Shown here piece by piece: positions 29,099 through 37,431 of a DNA stretch of 38,593 nt. Numbering within the stretch: the stretch's first letter is position 1; the number at the start of each line of letters is the position of its first letter. A model generated the notes under the pieces. The model was not told where the DNA came from. It worked only from the letters and a program-made list of their open reading frames with translations, and did no database searches. The DNA comes from Mycobacterium simiae (GTDB lineage Bacteria > Actinomycetota > Actinomycetes > Mycobacteriales > Mycobacteriaceae), in contig NZ_VTZN01000034.1 of the NCBI RefSeq assembly GCF_008370645.1, positions 1 to 38,593 on the forward strand, in the 5' to 3' direction. The position numbers and the translations under genes are program-made.

Positions 29099-30067
29099 GT
29101 GCACGACGAGGCGCCGGGGGAGTCGGCAACGCTGCAACAGCTCGGCGAGTTCGCGGTGATCGACCGGTTGGCGTCAGGGCGCCGACAGCCCGCCGCCGTC
29201 CAGCTCGGGCCTGGTGACGATGCCGCGGTGGTATCGGCGCCCGATGGCCGCGTGGTGATGTCGACTGACATGCTGGTTCAGGACCGGCACTTTCGGTTGG
29301 ACTGGTCGACACCACACGACGTCGGCCGCAAGGCGATTGCCCAGAACGCTGCCGACATCGCAGCCATGGGAGCACGCGCTACCGCATTCGTGGTGAGCTT
29401 CGGCGCGCCCGCGGACACACCGGCGGCGCGGGTGAGCGCGCTGCTCGACGGAATGTGGGCCGAGGCGACCCGGATCGGCGCCGGCATCGTCGGTGGCGAT
29501 CTGGTCCGCTGCCCCCAGTGGGTGGTGTCGGTGACCGTCCTTGGTGACCTGGAGGGACGTGTACCGGTGCTGCGCTCTGGCGCCAAACCTGGCTCGGTGA
29601 TGGCCGTCGCCGGCGAACTGGGGCGCTCGGCGGCTGGATATGCGTTGTGGGACAAGGGAATTGTCGGCTTTCAGGAACTGCGGCACCGACATCTGGTGCC
29701 CGAGCCGCCCTATAGCCAGGGTGTTGCCGCCTCGGCTGCCGGGGCGCTGGCGATGATCGATGTCTCCGACGGTCTGGTAGCCGACCTTCGGCACATCGCC
29801 GAAGCGTCCTCGGCCGGTATCGAGCTGTCCGCCGCCGCCCTGGCCGTAGACCATGACGCACTGACCGCGGCCGCCGCTGCGGTAGGCGCCGACCCGTGGC
29901 ACTGGGTGCTCGGTGGTGGTGAAGATCATGCCCTGGCGGCTTGTTTCGCCGCTAGCGTGCCCGACGGCTGGCGTGTCATCGGGCGGGTGTTGGACGGGCC
30001 CGCCCGGGTGCTGATCGACGGAAAAGAATGGGGTGGACCCGCGGGGTGGCAGTCATTCGATGAGTAG
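29099..30067 (+). CDS. thiL: Thiamine-monophosphate kinase
   Basis: The 322-residue enzyme phosphorylates thiamine monophosphate to the diphosphate, the last step of the cofactor pathway. The PurM/AIR-synthase fold signatures are LQQLGEFAVIDRL, LGPGDDAAVV, STDMLVQDRHFRLDW, KAIAQNAADIAAMGARATAF, GGDLVRC and MIDVSDGLVADLRHIAEAS, ending in LGGGEDHALAACF. The longer frame back to 29039 is not supported. GTG 29099 follows GGAGGAGG and starts just before the region conserved with Rv2977c. The C-terminus is about ten residues shorter than the M. tuberculosis protein as I recall it (333 aa). Confidence 0.95.
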   Translation: MHDEAPGESATLQQLGEFAVIDRLASGRRQPAAVQLGPGDDAAVVSAPDGRVVMSTDMLVQDRHFRLDWSTPHDVGRKAIAQNAADIAAMGARATAFVVSFGAPADTPAARVSALLDGMWAEATRIGAGIVGGDLVRCPQWVVSVTVLGDLEGRVPVLRSGAKPGSVMAVAGELGRSAAGYALWDKGIVGFQELRHRHLVPEPPYSQGVAASAAGALAMIDVSDGLVADLRHIAEASSAGIELSAAALAVDHDALTAAAAAVGADPWHWVLGGGEDHALAACFAASVPDGWRVIGRVLDGPARVLIDGKEWGGPAGWQSFDE

Positions 30068-30170
30068 GGTGACGCGGTGAGCGTTTACGTCCAGGCCGCA
30101 TCTCGGAGTCGGTCCGACTATCAAATATCGAAAACCGTGTCGCGGTGATGTTCTCGGCGAAAGGCTGGCG

Positions 30171-30854
30171 GTGACCGCACGTCCGCTCAGCGACCTCGTC
30201 GAGCACGGCTGGGCGGCTGCGCTGGAGCCGGTGGCCGACCAGGTTACCCAAATGGGACAATTCTTGCGCACCGAGATCGCGGCCGGCCGAAGGTATCTGC
30301 CTGCAGGACCGAACGTGTTGCGCGCCTTCACTTTTCCGTTCGACCAAGTCCGGGTCCTGATCGTTGGGCAGGATCCCTACCCAACACCCGGCCATGCGGT
30401 GGGTCTCAGCTTCTCGGTGGCACCTCATGTGCGTCCGCTACCGCGCAGCCTGGCCAACATCTTCGAAGAGTACGCAGCAGATCTGGGCTATCCGCAGCCC
30501 TCGTGCGGCGATCTGACGCCCTGGGCGGAGCGCGGGGTTATGTTGCTGAACAGGGTCCTTACCGTACGTCCGAGCAACCCGGCGTCGCACCGGGGCAAGG
30601 GCTGGGAAGTGGTGACCGAATGCGCGATCCGCGCCCTGGTTGCCCGGGCACAACCGATGGTGGCCATTTTGTGGGGCCGGGATGCGTCGACACTGAAGCC
30701 AATGCTCGCCGACGGCGACTGTGTGGCCATCGAGTCACCGCACCCTTCGCCGCTGTCGGCGTCACGCGGTTTCTTCGGTTCCCGGCCGTTCAGCCGCGCC
30801 AACAAGCTGCTGGCCGGGCTGGGCGCGGACCCGATCGATTGGCGGCTGCCCTGA
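30171..30854 (+). CDS. ung: Uracil-DNA glycosylase
   Basis: The 227-residue family 1 enzyme removes uracil from DNA and starts base-excision repair, important in a high-GC genome exposed to cytosine deamination. The water-activating loop [36 protein letters not shown] and the DNA-intercalation loop [21 protein letters not shown] are complete. The length equals M. tuberculosis Ung (Rv2976c). GTG 30171 starts MTARPLSDL. The 103 bases between thiL and ung contain no recognisable gene. It converges on rpmB. Confidence 0.96.
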   Translation: MTARPLSDLVEHGWAAALEPVADQVTQMGQFLRTEIAAGRRYLPAGPNVLRAFTFPFDQVRVLIVGQDPYPTPGHAVGLSFSVAPHVRPLPRSLANIFEEYAADLGYPQPSCGDLTPWAERGVMLLNRVLTVRPSNPASHRGKGWEVVTECAIRALVARAQPMVAILWGRDASTLKPMLADGDCVAIESPHPSPLSASRGFFGSRPFSRANKLLAGLGADPIDWRLP

Positions 30855-30884
30855 CCCGAACCCCTCGCCAGATCCGCGCTCTAC

Positions 30885-31079
30885 TCAGCCCCGGCTGACC
30901 TTGCCGGCCTTGATGCACGATGTGCAGACGTTGATGCGCTGCTTGTTGCCGCCGGGACGGCTCACGGCGCGCACGGTCTGGACGTTGGGGTTCCACCGGC
31001 GGCTGGTGCGGCGGTGGGAGTGCGACACCGACTTGCCGAAGCCGGGCCCTTTCCCGCAAATATCGCACACAGCGGCCAT
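30885..31079 (-). CDS. rpmB: 50S ribosomal protein L28 (zinc-binding form)
   Basis: The 64-residue L28 has two CXXC pairs (Cys5/Cys8 in CDIC and Cys52/Cys55 in CTSC), so it is the zinc-containing C+ form. HSHRRTSRRWNPNVQTVRA is the family signature. ATG 31079 is preceded by GAGGAG. Mycobacteria have more than one L28 gene, with zinc-free forms expressed when zinc is scarce; this one should be the zinc-replete copy. It is divergent from the DAK2-recG operon. Confidence 0.95.
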   Translation of the reverse strand: MAAVCDICGKGPGFGKSVSHSHRRTSRRWNPNVQTVRAVSRPGGNKQRINVCTSCIKAGKVSRG

Positions 31080-31353
31080 TGTTCAACTCCTCAAGTCTGT
31101 TGGGCTCCGGCGACGTAAGCCGGGACACCCCGGGCTACCCCAGGCCGTCTCAGGATAGCCGGGGCTGTCGGCAAGCACCAAAACGAGCGGCCGCTCCGCG
31201 CCGCGTCACAACCAGGGCTGTCGTCTCGCCTGGTTAGGCTCGATACGCCGGCTCGCCCGATCATCGTCGGGCGAGAATCCGACGCAAACCGTTCGTATCG
31301 TCGCCGGGCTACGCTGGCGCCCACGGCGACAGCGCGCAGGAGGTGGAGTCAGG
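31080..31353. promoter_or_regulatory. Divergent intergenic region rpmB / DAK2 gene
   Basis: This 274-base gap should hold the promoters of rpmB and of the DAK2-recG operon. On the plus strand TACGCT (31312-31317) is a plausible -10 box, which would give a leader of about 30 bases carrying the ribosome binding site of the DAK2 gene. I recognise no open frame of substance and no other regulatory motif. Confidence 0.45.
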
Positions 31354-33033
31354 TTGGGCAGGTCAGAGTGTCTGCTGGACGCCGCAGCCCTGCGGCATTG
31401 GGCGCACACCGTCGTCAGCGACCTGATCACCCACATCGACGAGATCAACCGGTTGAACGTCTTTCCGGTCGCCGATTCCGACACCGGCACCAACATGCTG
31501 TTCACTATGCGCTCGGCGCTTGCCGAGGCAGATGTCGAGCCGGTCCAAGACGACGTTGCCGGCGTCGCGGCCGCCCTGTCGGCGGGGGCGTTGAGCGGAG
31601 CACGCGGGAATTCTGGGGTGATTCTGTCTCAGATCCTGCGCGGCATCGCCGACGTGACCGATGCGGCGGCAGCCCAGTCGGGCGGCACGTTGCCTGCGAT
31701 CGACGCTGCCCTGCTGGCGGCCGCATTGTGGCGCGGGGTGGAGCTGGTCATCGCGTCGATGGGCGGTCAGGAAATCCCGGGAACTATTGTCTCGGTGCTG
31801 CGGGCCGCCGCAGCCGCCGTGGAGCACTGCGCGCACGGCGGCGAAGGGTTGGCACAGGCCGTGCGGGCCGCCGGTGACGCGGCGGTCGTCGCCCTGGAGA
31901 AGACCCCCGAACAGCTCGACGTGCTCGCGGCCGCCGGTGTGGTCGACGCCGGCGGGCGGGGTCTGCTGGTCATGCTGGATGCGCTGTGCGCCACGATCAC
32001 CGGCCAGGCGGCCGCCCGGTCCGTCTACGAACCATCGGCGCGAGGCTTGCCCGGTGCGGCTCCCACCGGACGGCCCGCGCCGCATTTCGAGGTGATGTAC
32101 CTGCTCACCGGCTGTGACGCCGCGACGGCGGACACCCTGCGGGAACGGCTGGCGGCGTTAGGGGATTCGGTGGCGATCGCGGCTGCCCCGTCGGAAAGCT
32201 ATTCGGTGCATGTCCACACCGACGACGCGGGCGCCGCTGTTGAAGCTGGACTGGCAGCAGGGCAGCTGAGCCGGATTGTGATTTCGGCGCTGTGCTCGGG
32301 TGCCACCGGCCTGCCGGCGGGCAGCTGGACTCGGCAACGTGCCGTGCTGGCCGTCGTTGACGGTGGCGGTGCCGCCGAGTTGTTCGCCGGGGAGGGCGCC
32401 TGTGTGCTGCGGCCTGGCCCGGACACCTCGGGGCCCGGCTCCGCGCCGGCAACCGATATCCGTGCTCATCAGTTGGTCCGCGCGGTGGTGGACACGGGCG
32501 CCGCGCACGTGCTGGTGCTGCCCAATGGGTATGTGGCGATCGAAGAGCTGGTGGCGGGCTGCGCCGCGGCCATCGGCTGGGGTGTTGACGTAGTCCCGGT
32601 GCCGACCGGGTCGATGGTTCAGGGGCTGGCCGCGCTGGCTGTGCACGACCCGGCCCGCCGGGCCGTCGACGACGGCTACACCATGGCCCGCGCTGCCGGC
32701 GCTGCCCGGCACGGCTCGGTGCGTACGGCCACTGAGCGGGCGTTGACCTGGGCCGGCAGCTGTGAACCGGGCGACGGCCTGGGCATCGCGGGTGACGAAG
32801 TGCTGATCGTCGCCGACGACGTCGCGGCGGCGGCGACCGGTCTGCTCGATCTGCTGCTGGCGTCGGGAGGCGACCTGGTGACGGTCTTGGTCGGCACCGA
32901 GATCGACGACGCTGCGGCGGCCGCGATGATTAGCCAGCTGGAGCAGCACATGCACGACCACCATCCGGGTACCGAGCTGGTGGTCTACTGCACCGGCCAC
33001 CGCGGCGACGCGCTGCTGATTGGGGTCGAGTAG
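31354..33033 (+). CDS. DAK2-domain protein, FakA/YloV-like
   Basis: The 559-residue protein has an N-terminal DAK2 (dihydroxyacetone kinase L) domain over about residues 1-200, with the Mg/ATP-binding LNVFPVADSDTGTNMLFTM and the downstream SAGALSGARGNSGVILSQILRG and DAGGRGLLVMLDAL. The rest resembles the middle and C-terminal domains of FakA/YloV proteins, including FEVMYLLTGCD and the VHVHTDDAGA segment. FakA phosphorylates fatty acids held by FakB (DegV) proteins; that role is only inferred. The TTG start is supported by a strong AGGAGG nine bases upstream. In M. tuberculosis this gene is split into Rv2975c and Rv2974c, but here it is one intact frame. It is 2 bases upstream of recG. Confidence 0.9.
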   Translation: MGRSECLLDAAALRHWAHTVVSDLITHIDEINRLNVFPVADSDTGTNMLFTMRSALAEADVEPVQDDVAGVAAALSAGALSGARGNSGVILSQILRGIADVTDAAAAQSGGTLPAIDAALLAAALWRGVELVIASMGGQEIPGTIVSVLRAAAAAVEHCAHGGEGLAQAVRAAGDAAVVALEKTPEQLDVLAAAGVVDAGGRGLLVMLDALCATITGQAAARSVYEPSARGLPGAAPTGRPAPHFEVMYLLTGCDAATADTLRERLAALGDSVAIAAAPSESYSVHVHTDDAGAAVEAGLAAGQLSRIVISALCSGATGLPAGSWTRQRAVLAVVDGGGAAELFAGEGACVLRPGPDTSGPGSAPATDIRAHQLVRAVVDTGAAHVLVLPNGYVAIEELVAGCAAAIGWGVDVVPVPTGSMVQGLAALAVHDPARRAVDDGYTMARAAGAARHGSVRTATERALTWAGSCEPGDGLGIAGDEVLIVADDVAAAATGLLDLLLASGGDLVTVLVGTEIDDAAAAAMISQLEQHMHDHHPGTELVVYCTGHRGDALLIGVE

Positions 33034-33035
33034 CC

Positions 33036-35249
33036 GTGGCGTCACTGAACGACCGACTGGCCTTCGTTGTGGGCGCCAAAGGCGCCGACGCTCTTGAGGA
33101 GGAGTTCGGCATCCTCACCGTCGACGACCTCTTGCGGCACTATCCGCGCAGCTACGTCGAAGGCGGGGCCAGGCGCAGCGCCGACGATGAGCGGCCCGAA
33201 GCGGGTCAGCACATCACGATCGTTGACGTCATTACCGAAACGACGTCGTTTCCCATGAAGAAGACCCCGAAGCGGCAATGCCTCCGGATCACCCTCGGTG
33301 CTGGACGCAACAAGGTGACCGCCACGTTCTTCAACGCGGACTACCTCAAAAAGGACCTCACCAAGAACACCAAAGTGATGCTGTCCGGGGAAGTCAGCTA
33401 TTTCAACGGAGCCATGCAGCTCACGCACCCGGCGTTCCTGATCCTGGACTCGCCGGACGGAAAAAACCACGGCACCAAATCGCTGAAGAGCATCGCTGAC
33501 GCCGCCAAGGCAGTCAGCGGCGAAGTGGCGATGGCGGAGTTCGAGCGTCGCTTCTTCCCGATCTACCCGGCCAGCACCAAGGTGCAGAGCTGGGACATCT
33601 TCAAATGTGTGCGTCAAGTGCTCGCCGTTCTCGATCCGGTGCCTGATCCGCTGCCCGCCGAGGTGCGGGCCACCTTCGGACTTATCTCCGAAGACGAGGC
33701 GCTGCGGGCCATCCACCTGGCCGAAAACGAGTCCGCGCGCCGCCGCGCCCGGGAACGGCTGACCTTCGACGAAGCCGTCGGTCTGCAGTGGGCGCTGGTC
33801 GCCCGCCGGCATGGTGAGTTGTCGGAATCGGGGCCCCCGGCGCCGCCACGGTCTGATGGCCTGGCGGCTGCATTGCGGCGGCGCCTGCCTTTCGAGCTGA
33901 CCGCAGGCCAGCGTGAGGTGCTGGGCGTACTGTCCGACGAAATCTCGGCCACCCGTCCGATGAACCGCCTGCTGCAAGGTGAGGTCGGTTCGGGAAAGAC
34001 GATCGTTTCGGTGCTGGCGATGCTGCAGATGGTCGACGCAGGTTACCAGTGTGCGCTACTAGCGCCTACCGAAGTTCTCGCCGCACAACACCTACAGTCG
34101 ATCCGCGATGTCCTCGGCCCGCTGGCCATGGCCGGCCAGCTGGGCGGCGCGGATAACGCCACCCGGGTGGCGCTGCTAACCGGCTCACTGACCGGGGGGC
34201 AGAAAAAGCAGGTCCGGGCCGAGGTGGCCAGCGGTCAGGTAGGCATCGTCGTCGGCACCCATGCGCTGCTGCAGGATGCGGTGGAATTCCACAACCTGGG
34301 CATGGTGGTGGTCGACGAGCAACATCGGTTCGGTGTCGAGCAGCGAGACCAGTTGCGTGGCAAGGCGCGTGCCGGCATCACTCCCCATTTGCTGGTGATG
34401 ACTGCGACGCCGATACCACGCACCGTCGCGCTGACCGTCTACGGCGACCTGGAGACCTCGACGCTGCGCGAACTTCCGCGTGGACGCCAGCCGATCACTA
34501 CCAACGTCATCCTCGTCAAAGACAAGCCGGCCTGGCTGGATCGGGCCTGGCAGCGGATCAAAGAGGAGGTCGCAGCCGGTCGCCAGGCCTATGTGGTGGC
34601 GCCCCGAATCGACGACAGCGACGCGTCGGAGAACCAGGGCGGCAAACCTTCGGAGACGGCCGTAGGTCTGTTCGCCCGACTACGTGCTGATGAGCTGGCG
34701 AACCTGCGGTTAGGGCTGATGCACGGTCGGTTGTCGCCCGACGACAAAGACGCGGCGATGGCGGCCTTCCGGGCCGGTGAGATCGACGTCTTGGTGTGCA
34801 CCACCGTCATCGAGGTGGGCGTCGATGTGCCCAATGCCACGGTCATGTTGGTGATGGACGCCGACCGGTTCGGTATCAGCCAGCTACATCAGCTGCGGGG
34901 CCGTATCGGGCGTGGCGCGCATGCGAGCCTTTGTTTGCTAGTCAGCTGGGTCGCGCCGGGATCGCCGGCCGGTGACCGGCTGCGTGCTGTTGCCGAGACC
35001 ATGGACGGGTTCGCCTTGGCCGACCTGGACCTCAAGGAGCGTCGGGAAGGAGATGTGCTGGGCCGCAACCAATCCGGCAAGGCGATCACGCTGCGGCTGC
35101 TGTCGCTGGCCGAGCACCAAGAGTACATCGAGGCGGCCCGCGACTTCTGTGTGCGCGGCTACCAAGAAGCCCGGCAGCACCCCGCGCTGGCGCTGATGGC
35201 AGCGCGATTCATCGACACCGACCGCATTGAATACCTGGACAAGTCGTGA
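33036..35249 (+). CDS. recG: ATP-dependent DNA helicase RecG
   Basis: The 737-residue superfamily 2 helicase reverses stalled replication forks and processes branched recombination intermediates. An N-terminal wedge/OB domain spans about residues 50-160, followed by the helicase core with Walker A GEVGSGKT, Walker B-like VVDEQHRFGVEQR, TATPIPRTVALTVYGD, and the motif VI region LHQLRGRIGRGAHASLCLL. The C-terminal RecG lock helps contact DNA. GTG 33036 starts directly after the DAK2 stop and its own stop overlaps the next gene. The length equals M. tuberculosis RecG (Rv2973c). Confidence 0.97.
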   Translation: MASLNDRLAFVVGAKGADALEEEFGILTVDDLLRHYPRSYVEGGARRSADDERPEAGQHITIVDVITETTSFPMKKTPKRQCLRITLGAGRNKVTATFFNADYLKKDLTKNTKVMLSGEVSYFNGAMQLTHPAFLILDSPDGKNHGTKSLKSIADAAKAVSGEVAMAEFERRFFPIYPASTKVQSWDIFKCVRQVLAVLDPVPDPLPAEVRATFGLISEDEALRAIHLAENESARRRARERLTFDEAVGLQWALVARRHGELSESGPPAPPRSDGLAAALRRRLPFELTAGQREVLGVLSDEISATRPMNRLLQGEVGSGKTIVSVLAMLQMVDAGYQCALLAPTEVLAAQHLQSIRDVLGPLAMAGQLGGADNATRVALLTGSLTGGQKKQVRAEVASGQVGIVVGTHALLQDAVEFHNLGMVVVDEQHRFGVEQRDQLRGKARAGITPHLLVMTATPIPRTVALTVYGDLETSTLRELPRGRQPITTNVILVKDKPAWLDRAWQRIKEEVAAGRQAYVVAPRIDDSDASENQGGKPSETAVGLFARLRADELANLRLGLMHGRLSPDDKDAAMAAFRAGEIDVLVCTTVIEVGVDVPNATVMLVMDADRFGISQLHQLRGRIGRGAHASLCLLVSWVAPGSPAGDRLRAVAETMDGFALADLDLKERREGDVLGRNQSGKAITLRLLSLAEHQEYIEAARDFCVRGYQEARQHPALALMAARFIDTDRIEYLDKS

Positions 35250-35959
35250 ATCGCAAACTGCTGTGGTGGCTGGCTGCAGTTGCGATCCTGGCCGTGGTGG
35301 TCGCCTATCAGACAGTGGGCTCGTTGGCGGCCAGGCACGCCCGCGATGTCGCCGCGCGGGCTGACATGCCCACGGTGCAGCCCGGCGCCGATGTGCTCGC
35401 GGGCATTGCCATGCTGCCCCAGCGAACCCACCGCTACGACTACCGCAGGGCGGCGTTCGGTGCGGCATGGGACGATGACAACGACGCTCCGGGCGGGCGC
35501 AATGGCTGCGACACCCGCGACGACATCCTCGGTCGTGATCTGGTCGACACGACGTTCGTGGTGACCAAGCGGTGTCCCCATGCGGTGGCTACCGGCACCC
35601 TGCACGACCCGTATACCAACACCACCGTCGTCTTCCAACGCGGCGCCAAGGTCGGCGAATCCGTGCAGATCGACCACATCGTCCCGCTCGCGTACGCCTG
35701 GGACATGGGTGCCTACGGCTGGCCGGATGTTGAGCGGCTGCGATTTGCCAATGATCCGGCCAACTTGCTCGCGGTGCAGGGCCAGGCCAATCAGGACAAA
35801 GGTGATTCACCGCCGGCCCAGTGGATGCCGCCGAACTCCGCTTTCGCCTGTCAGTACGCCGTGCAGTTCATCGCCGTGCTGCGCGGTTATGCATTGCCGG
35901 TAGACCAACCGTCGGCGCAGGTGCTCCGCGCGGCTGCGGCCACATGCCCGGCCGGATAG
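35246..35959 (+). CDS. Exported HNH endonuclease-like protein (DUF1524/GmrSD C-terminal type)
   Basis: The 237-residue protein begins with a hydrophobic segment (LLWWLAAVAILAVVVAYQTV) that acts as a signal peptide or membrane anchor. The C-terminal half has the His-Asn-His-like signature of the DUF1524 nuclease family: QIDHIVPLAYAWDMGA, then FANDPANLLAVQGQANQDKGD and SPPAQWMPPN. Family members include exported nucleases of actinobacteria and the C-terminal domain of the GmrSD restriction enzyme. It would act outside the cytoplasm or at the membrane, perhaps scavenging DNA. GTG 35246 overlaps the recG stop, so it is translationally coupled to recG although export separates the proteins. Counterpart: Rv2972c. 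Confidence 0.87.
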   Translation: MNRKLLWWLAAVAILAVVVAYQTVGSLAARHARDVAARADMPTVQPGADVLAGIAMLPQRTHRYDYRRAAFGAAWDDDNDAPGGRNGCDTRDDILGRDLVDTTFVVTKRCPHAVATGTLHDPYTNTTVVFQRGAKVGESVQIDHIVPLAYAWDMGAYGWPDVERLRFANDPANLLAVQGQANQDKGDSPPAQWMPPNSAFACQYAVQFIAVLRGYALPVDQPSAQVLRAAAATCPAG

Positions 35960-35969
35960 CGCAGCGGCA

Positions 35970-36021
35970 GTGAATCTGGCGACGCGACGCGCCGACGACG
36001 ACGAAGCGTCGCCAGATTCAC
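35970..36021. terminator. Perfect 16-bp inverted repeat between convergent genes
   Basis: GTGAATCTGGCGACGC (35970-35985) and GCGTCGCCAGATTCAC (36006-36021) are perfect reverse complements around a 20-base loop. It lies between the convergent HNH-type and aldo/keto reductase genes, 10 bases after one stop and 13 before the other. There is no U-tract. A bidirectional terminator is likely; a dispersed palindromic repeat is also possible. Confidence 0.72.
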
Positions 36022-36034
36022 AGTCGTCAAGCGC

Positions 36035-36880
36035 TCACGTGCCGGTATATGTCATCGGGTCTTCACGAACGCGGGTGCCGTCATTGAGCCCGTTCAGTGT
36101 GTCCATGTGCTCGGCGGCCAATTCGAAATCGAAGACGTCCAGATTGCTGGCAATGTGCTCGGCTTTGGATGAGCGGAAGACGACCGTATTACCGAGTTGC
36201 AGGTTCCAACGCAGTAGGACCTGTGCGGGTGTCTTGCTGTATTCGCCGGCAATTGAGGTCACGGTGGGGTTGTCCAGCAGCCGGCCTAGTACCAGCGGCG
36301 TGTAGGACTGTGTGACGACGTTGTGCCGAGCGTTGGCTTTGCGCAACTCGGCTTGGTTGAGCAGTGGGTGCAGCTCGATCTGGTTGACCGCCGGTGTGAC
36401 GAACGTGAGGTCGATGAGGTTCGATATGTGCTCCTCGGTGAAGTTCGACACCCCAATCGAACGGGCGTGGCCTTCGCCGCGAGATTGGATCATGCCGCCG
36501 AAGGCGTCCACATACTGACCCACCGGCGGGGCCGGCCAGTGAATCAGATACAGGTCCACGTAGTCCAGGCCAAGGCGTTCGAGGCTGGCTTTGCAGGCCT
36601 CCTGCGACTTGGTGAAACCCTGTTCCACGGTGGCCAGCTTGGTGGTGACAAACAACTCTGCGCGCGGTATTCCAGAGGCGGCGATCGCGCGGCCAACGGC
36701 TGCCTCGTTTACGTACGCCGCGGCCGTGTCGATCAGCCGGCAGCCGATCTCTAACGCCGCCGACACCGCGCGTTCGGTTTCGTCCGCGGACAACTCCGCG
36801 ACGCCCAGTCCGAGAACCGGCATTGTGTTCTCATCGTTAAGCGCTATGGATGGGATCATGGCGCCCGACTCGCCAGCCAA
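36035..36880 (-). CDS. Aldo/keto reductase (Rv2971-like)
   Basis: The 281-residue NADPH-dependent TIM-barrel enzyme reduces carbonyls such as dicarbonyls and aldehydes. The catalytic tetrad is complete: Asp51 and Tyr56 in [10 protein letters not shown], Lys81 in FVTTK and His114 in LIHWP. Family segments [24 protein letters not shown] and [16 protein letters not shown] are present. The Rv2971 counterpart is reported essential and has been studied as a detoxifying reductase; the natural substrate is not fixed. The start is TTG 36880, supported by AGGTGAG at 6-7 bases and by alignment of MAGESGA with the M. tuberculosis N-terminus. An ATG seven codons in is the alternative. Confidence 0.93.
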   Translation of the reverse strand: MAGESGAMIPSIALNDENTMPVLGLGVAELSADETERAVSAALEIGCRLIDTAAAYVNEAAVGRAIAASGIPRAELFVTTKLATVEQGFTKSQEACKASLERLGLDYVDLYLIHWPAPPVGQYVDAFGGMIQSRGEGHARSIGVSNFTEEHISNLIDLTFVTPAVNQIELHPLLNQAELRKANARHNVVTQSYTPLVLGRLLDNPTVTSIAGEYSKTPAQVLLRWNLQLGNTVVFRSSKAEHIASNLDVFDFELAAEHMDTLNGLNDGTRVREDPMTYTGT

Positions 36881-36889
36881 CGTGTCTCA

Positions 36890-37385
36890 CCTGCCTTTGA
36901 AAATTGACGGTTCTCGGATCAGGGCCAAGCCAGGTTCCGTCGTCCATCGACGAGATCAACGCCTTTCGCTTGGAGTTGAGGCGCCGAGTTCGAAGTCGAA
37001 CACGTCGAAGTTGCTCGCAATCCGTTGGGTTCACCGACTTGGGCATCACGATATTACCGACTTGTATACGCCACCTAATCAACGGCCGTCGCCTTCGGCG
37101 CAGTCGGTGACCATCGGACGGCCCAGAAATATCCCGGCCCATCGAATGCCTTCGGCGTGTTGGCCCGCTTCTCATCCGGGCCTGGTCAGGATTCGCCGGT
37201 CTGGTCACCACGTACAGTTGGTGGTGGGTGTCTCGGCATCGGTAAGCGCTCGCCCGGCCTCCGGTTTGTTACGAAAGGCCGTCGCGGTGTCGGTATGCCG
37301 GTAACCGCCGGCAGCGCGGCAGCTACCGCCCTGCTCGGTGTCCGTCGGCTCAATTCCGGTTGGCGCCTAGCCCGATGAATGGATA
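36890..37385 (-). pseudogene. Relic of a second aldo/keto reductase gene
   Basis: The 551-base gap between the aldo/keto reductase and lipN holds the remains of a paralogous gene on the minus strand. In order, in changing frames: ELSRRTPSRAVAAALP (intact gene: [16 protein letters not shown]), YRHTDTATAFRNKPEAGRAL (cofactor and Asp region), LYVVTRPANPDQ (intact: [12 protein letters not shown], the catalytic Lys now Arg), then PMVTDCAEGDGR, LIRWRIQVGNIVMPKSVNP, RIASNFDVFDFELGA and SSMDDGTWLGPDPRTVNF. At least three frame changes are needed, and about 100 central residues including the catalytic His are missing. This explains the gap and is consistent with the small Rv2970A annotation in M. tuberculosis, which I recall as remnant-like. 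Confidence 0.82.
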
Positions 37386-37431
37386 ACGAACGCTCGTCGT
37401 TCAGCGTGACCACGTTTGCTAGGGAGCGACC

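Noticed and set aside
35246..35959. Restriction or phage-defence system suggested by the HNH/GmrSD-like domain
   Set aside because: The protein has an N-terminal export segment and no methylase, specificity or ParB-like partner nearby, so an exported nuclease fits better.
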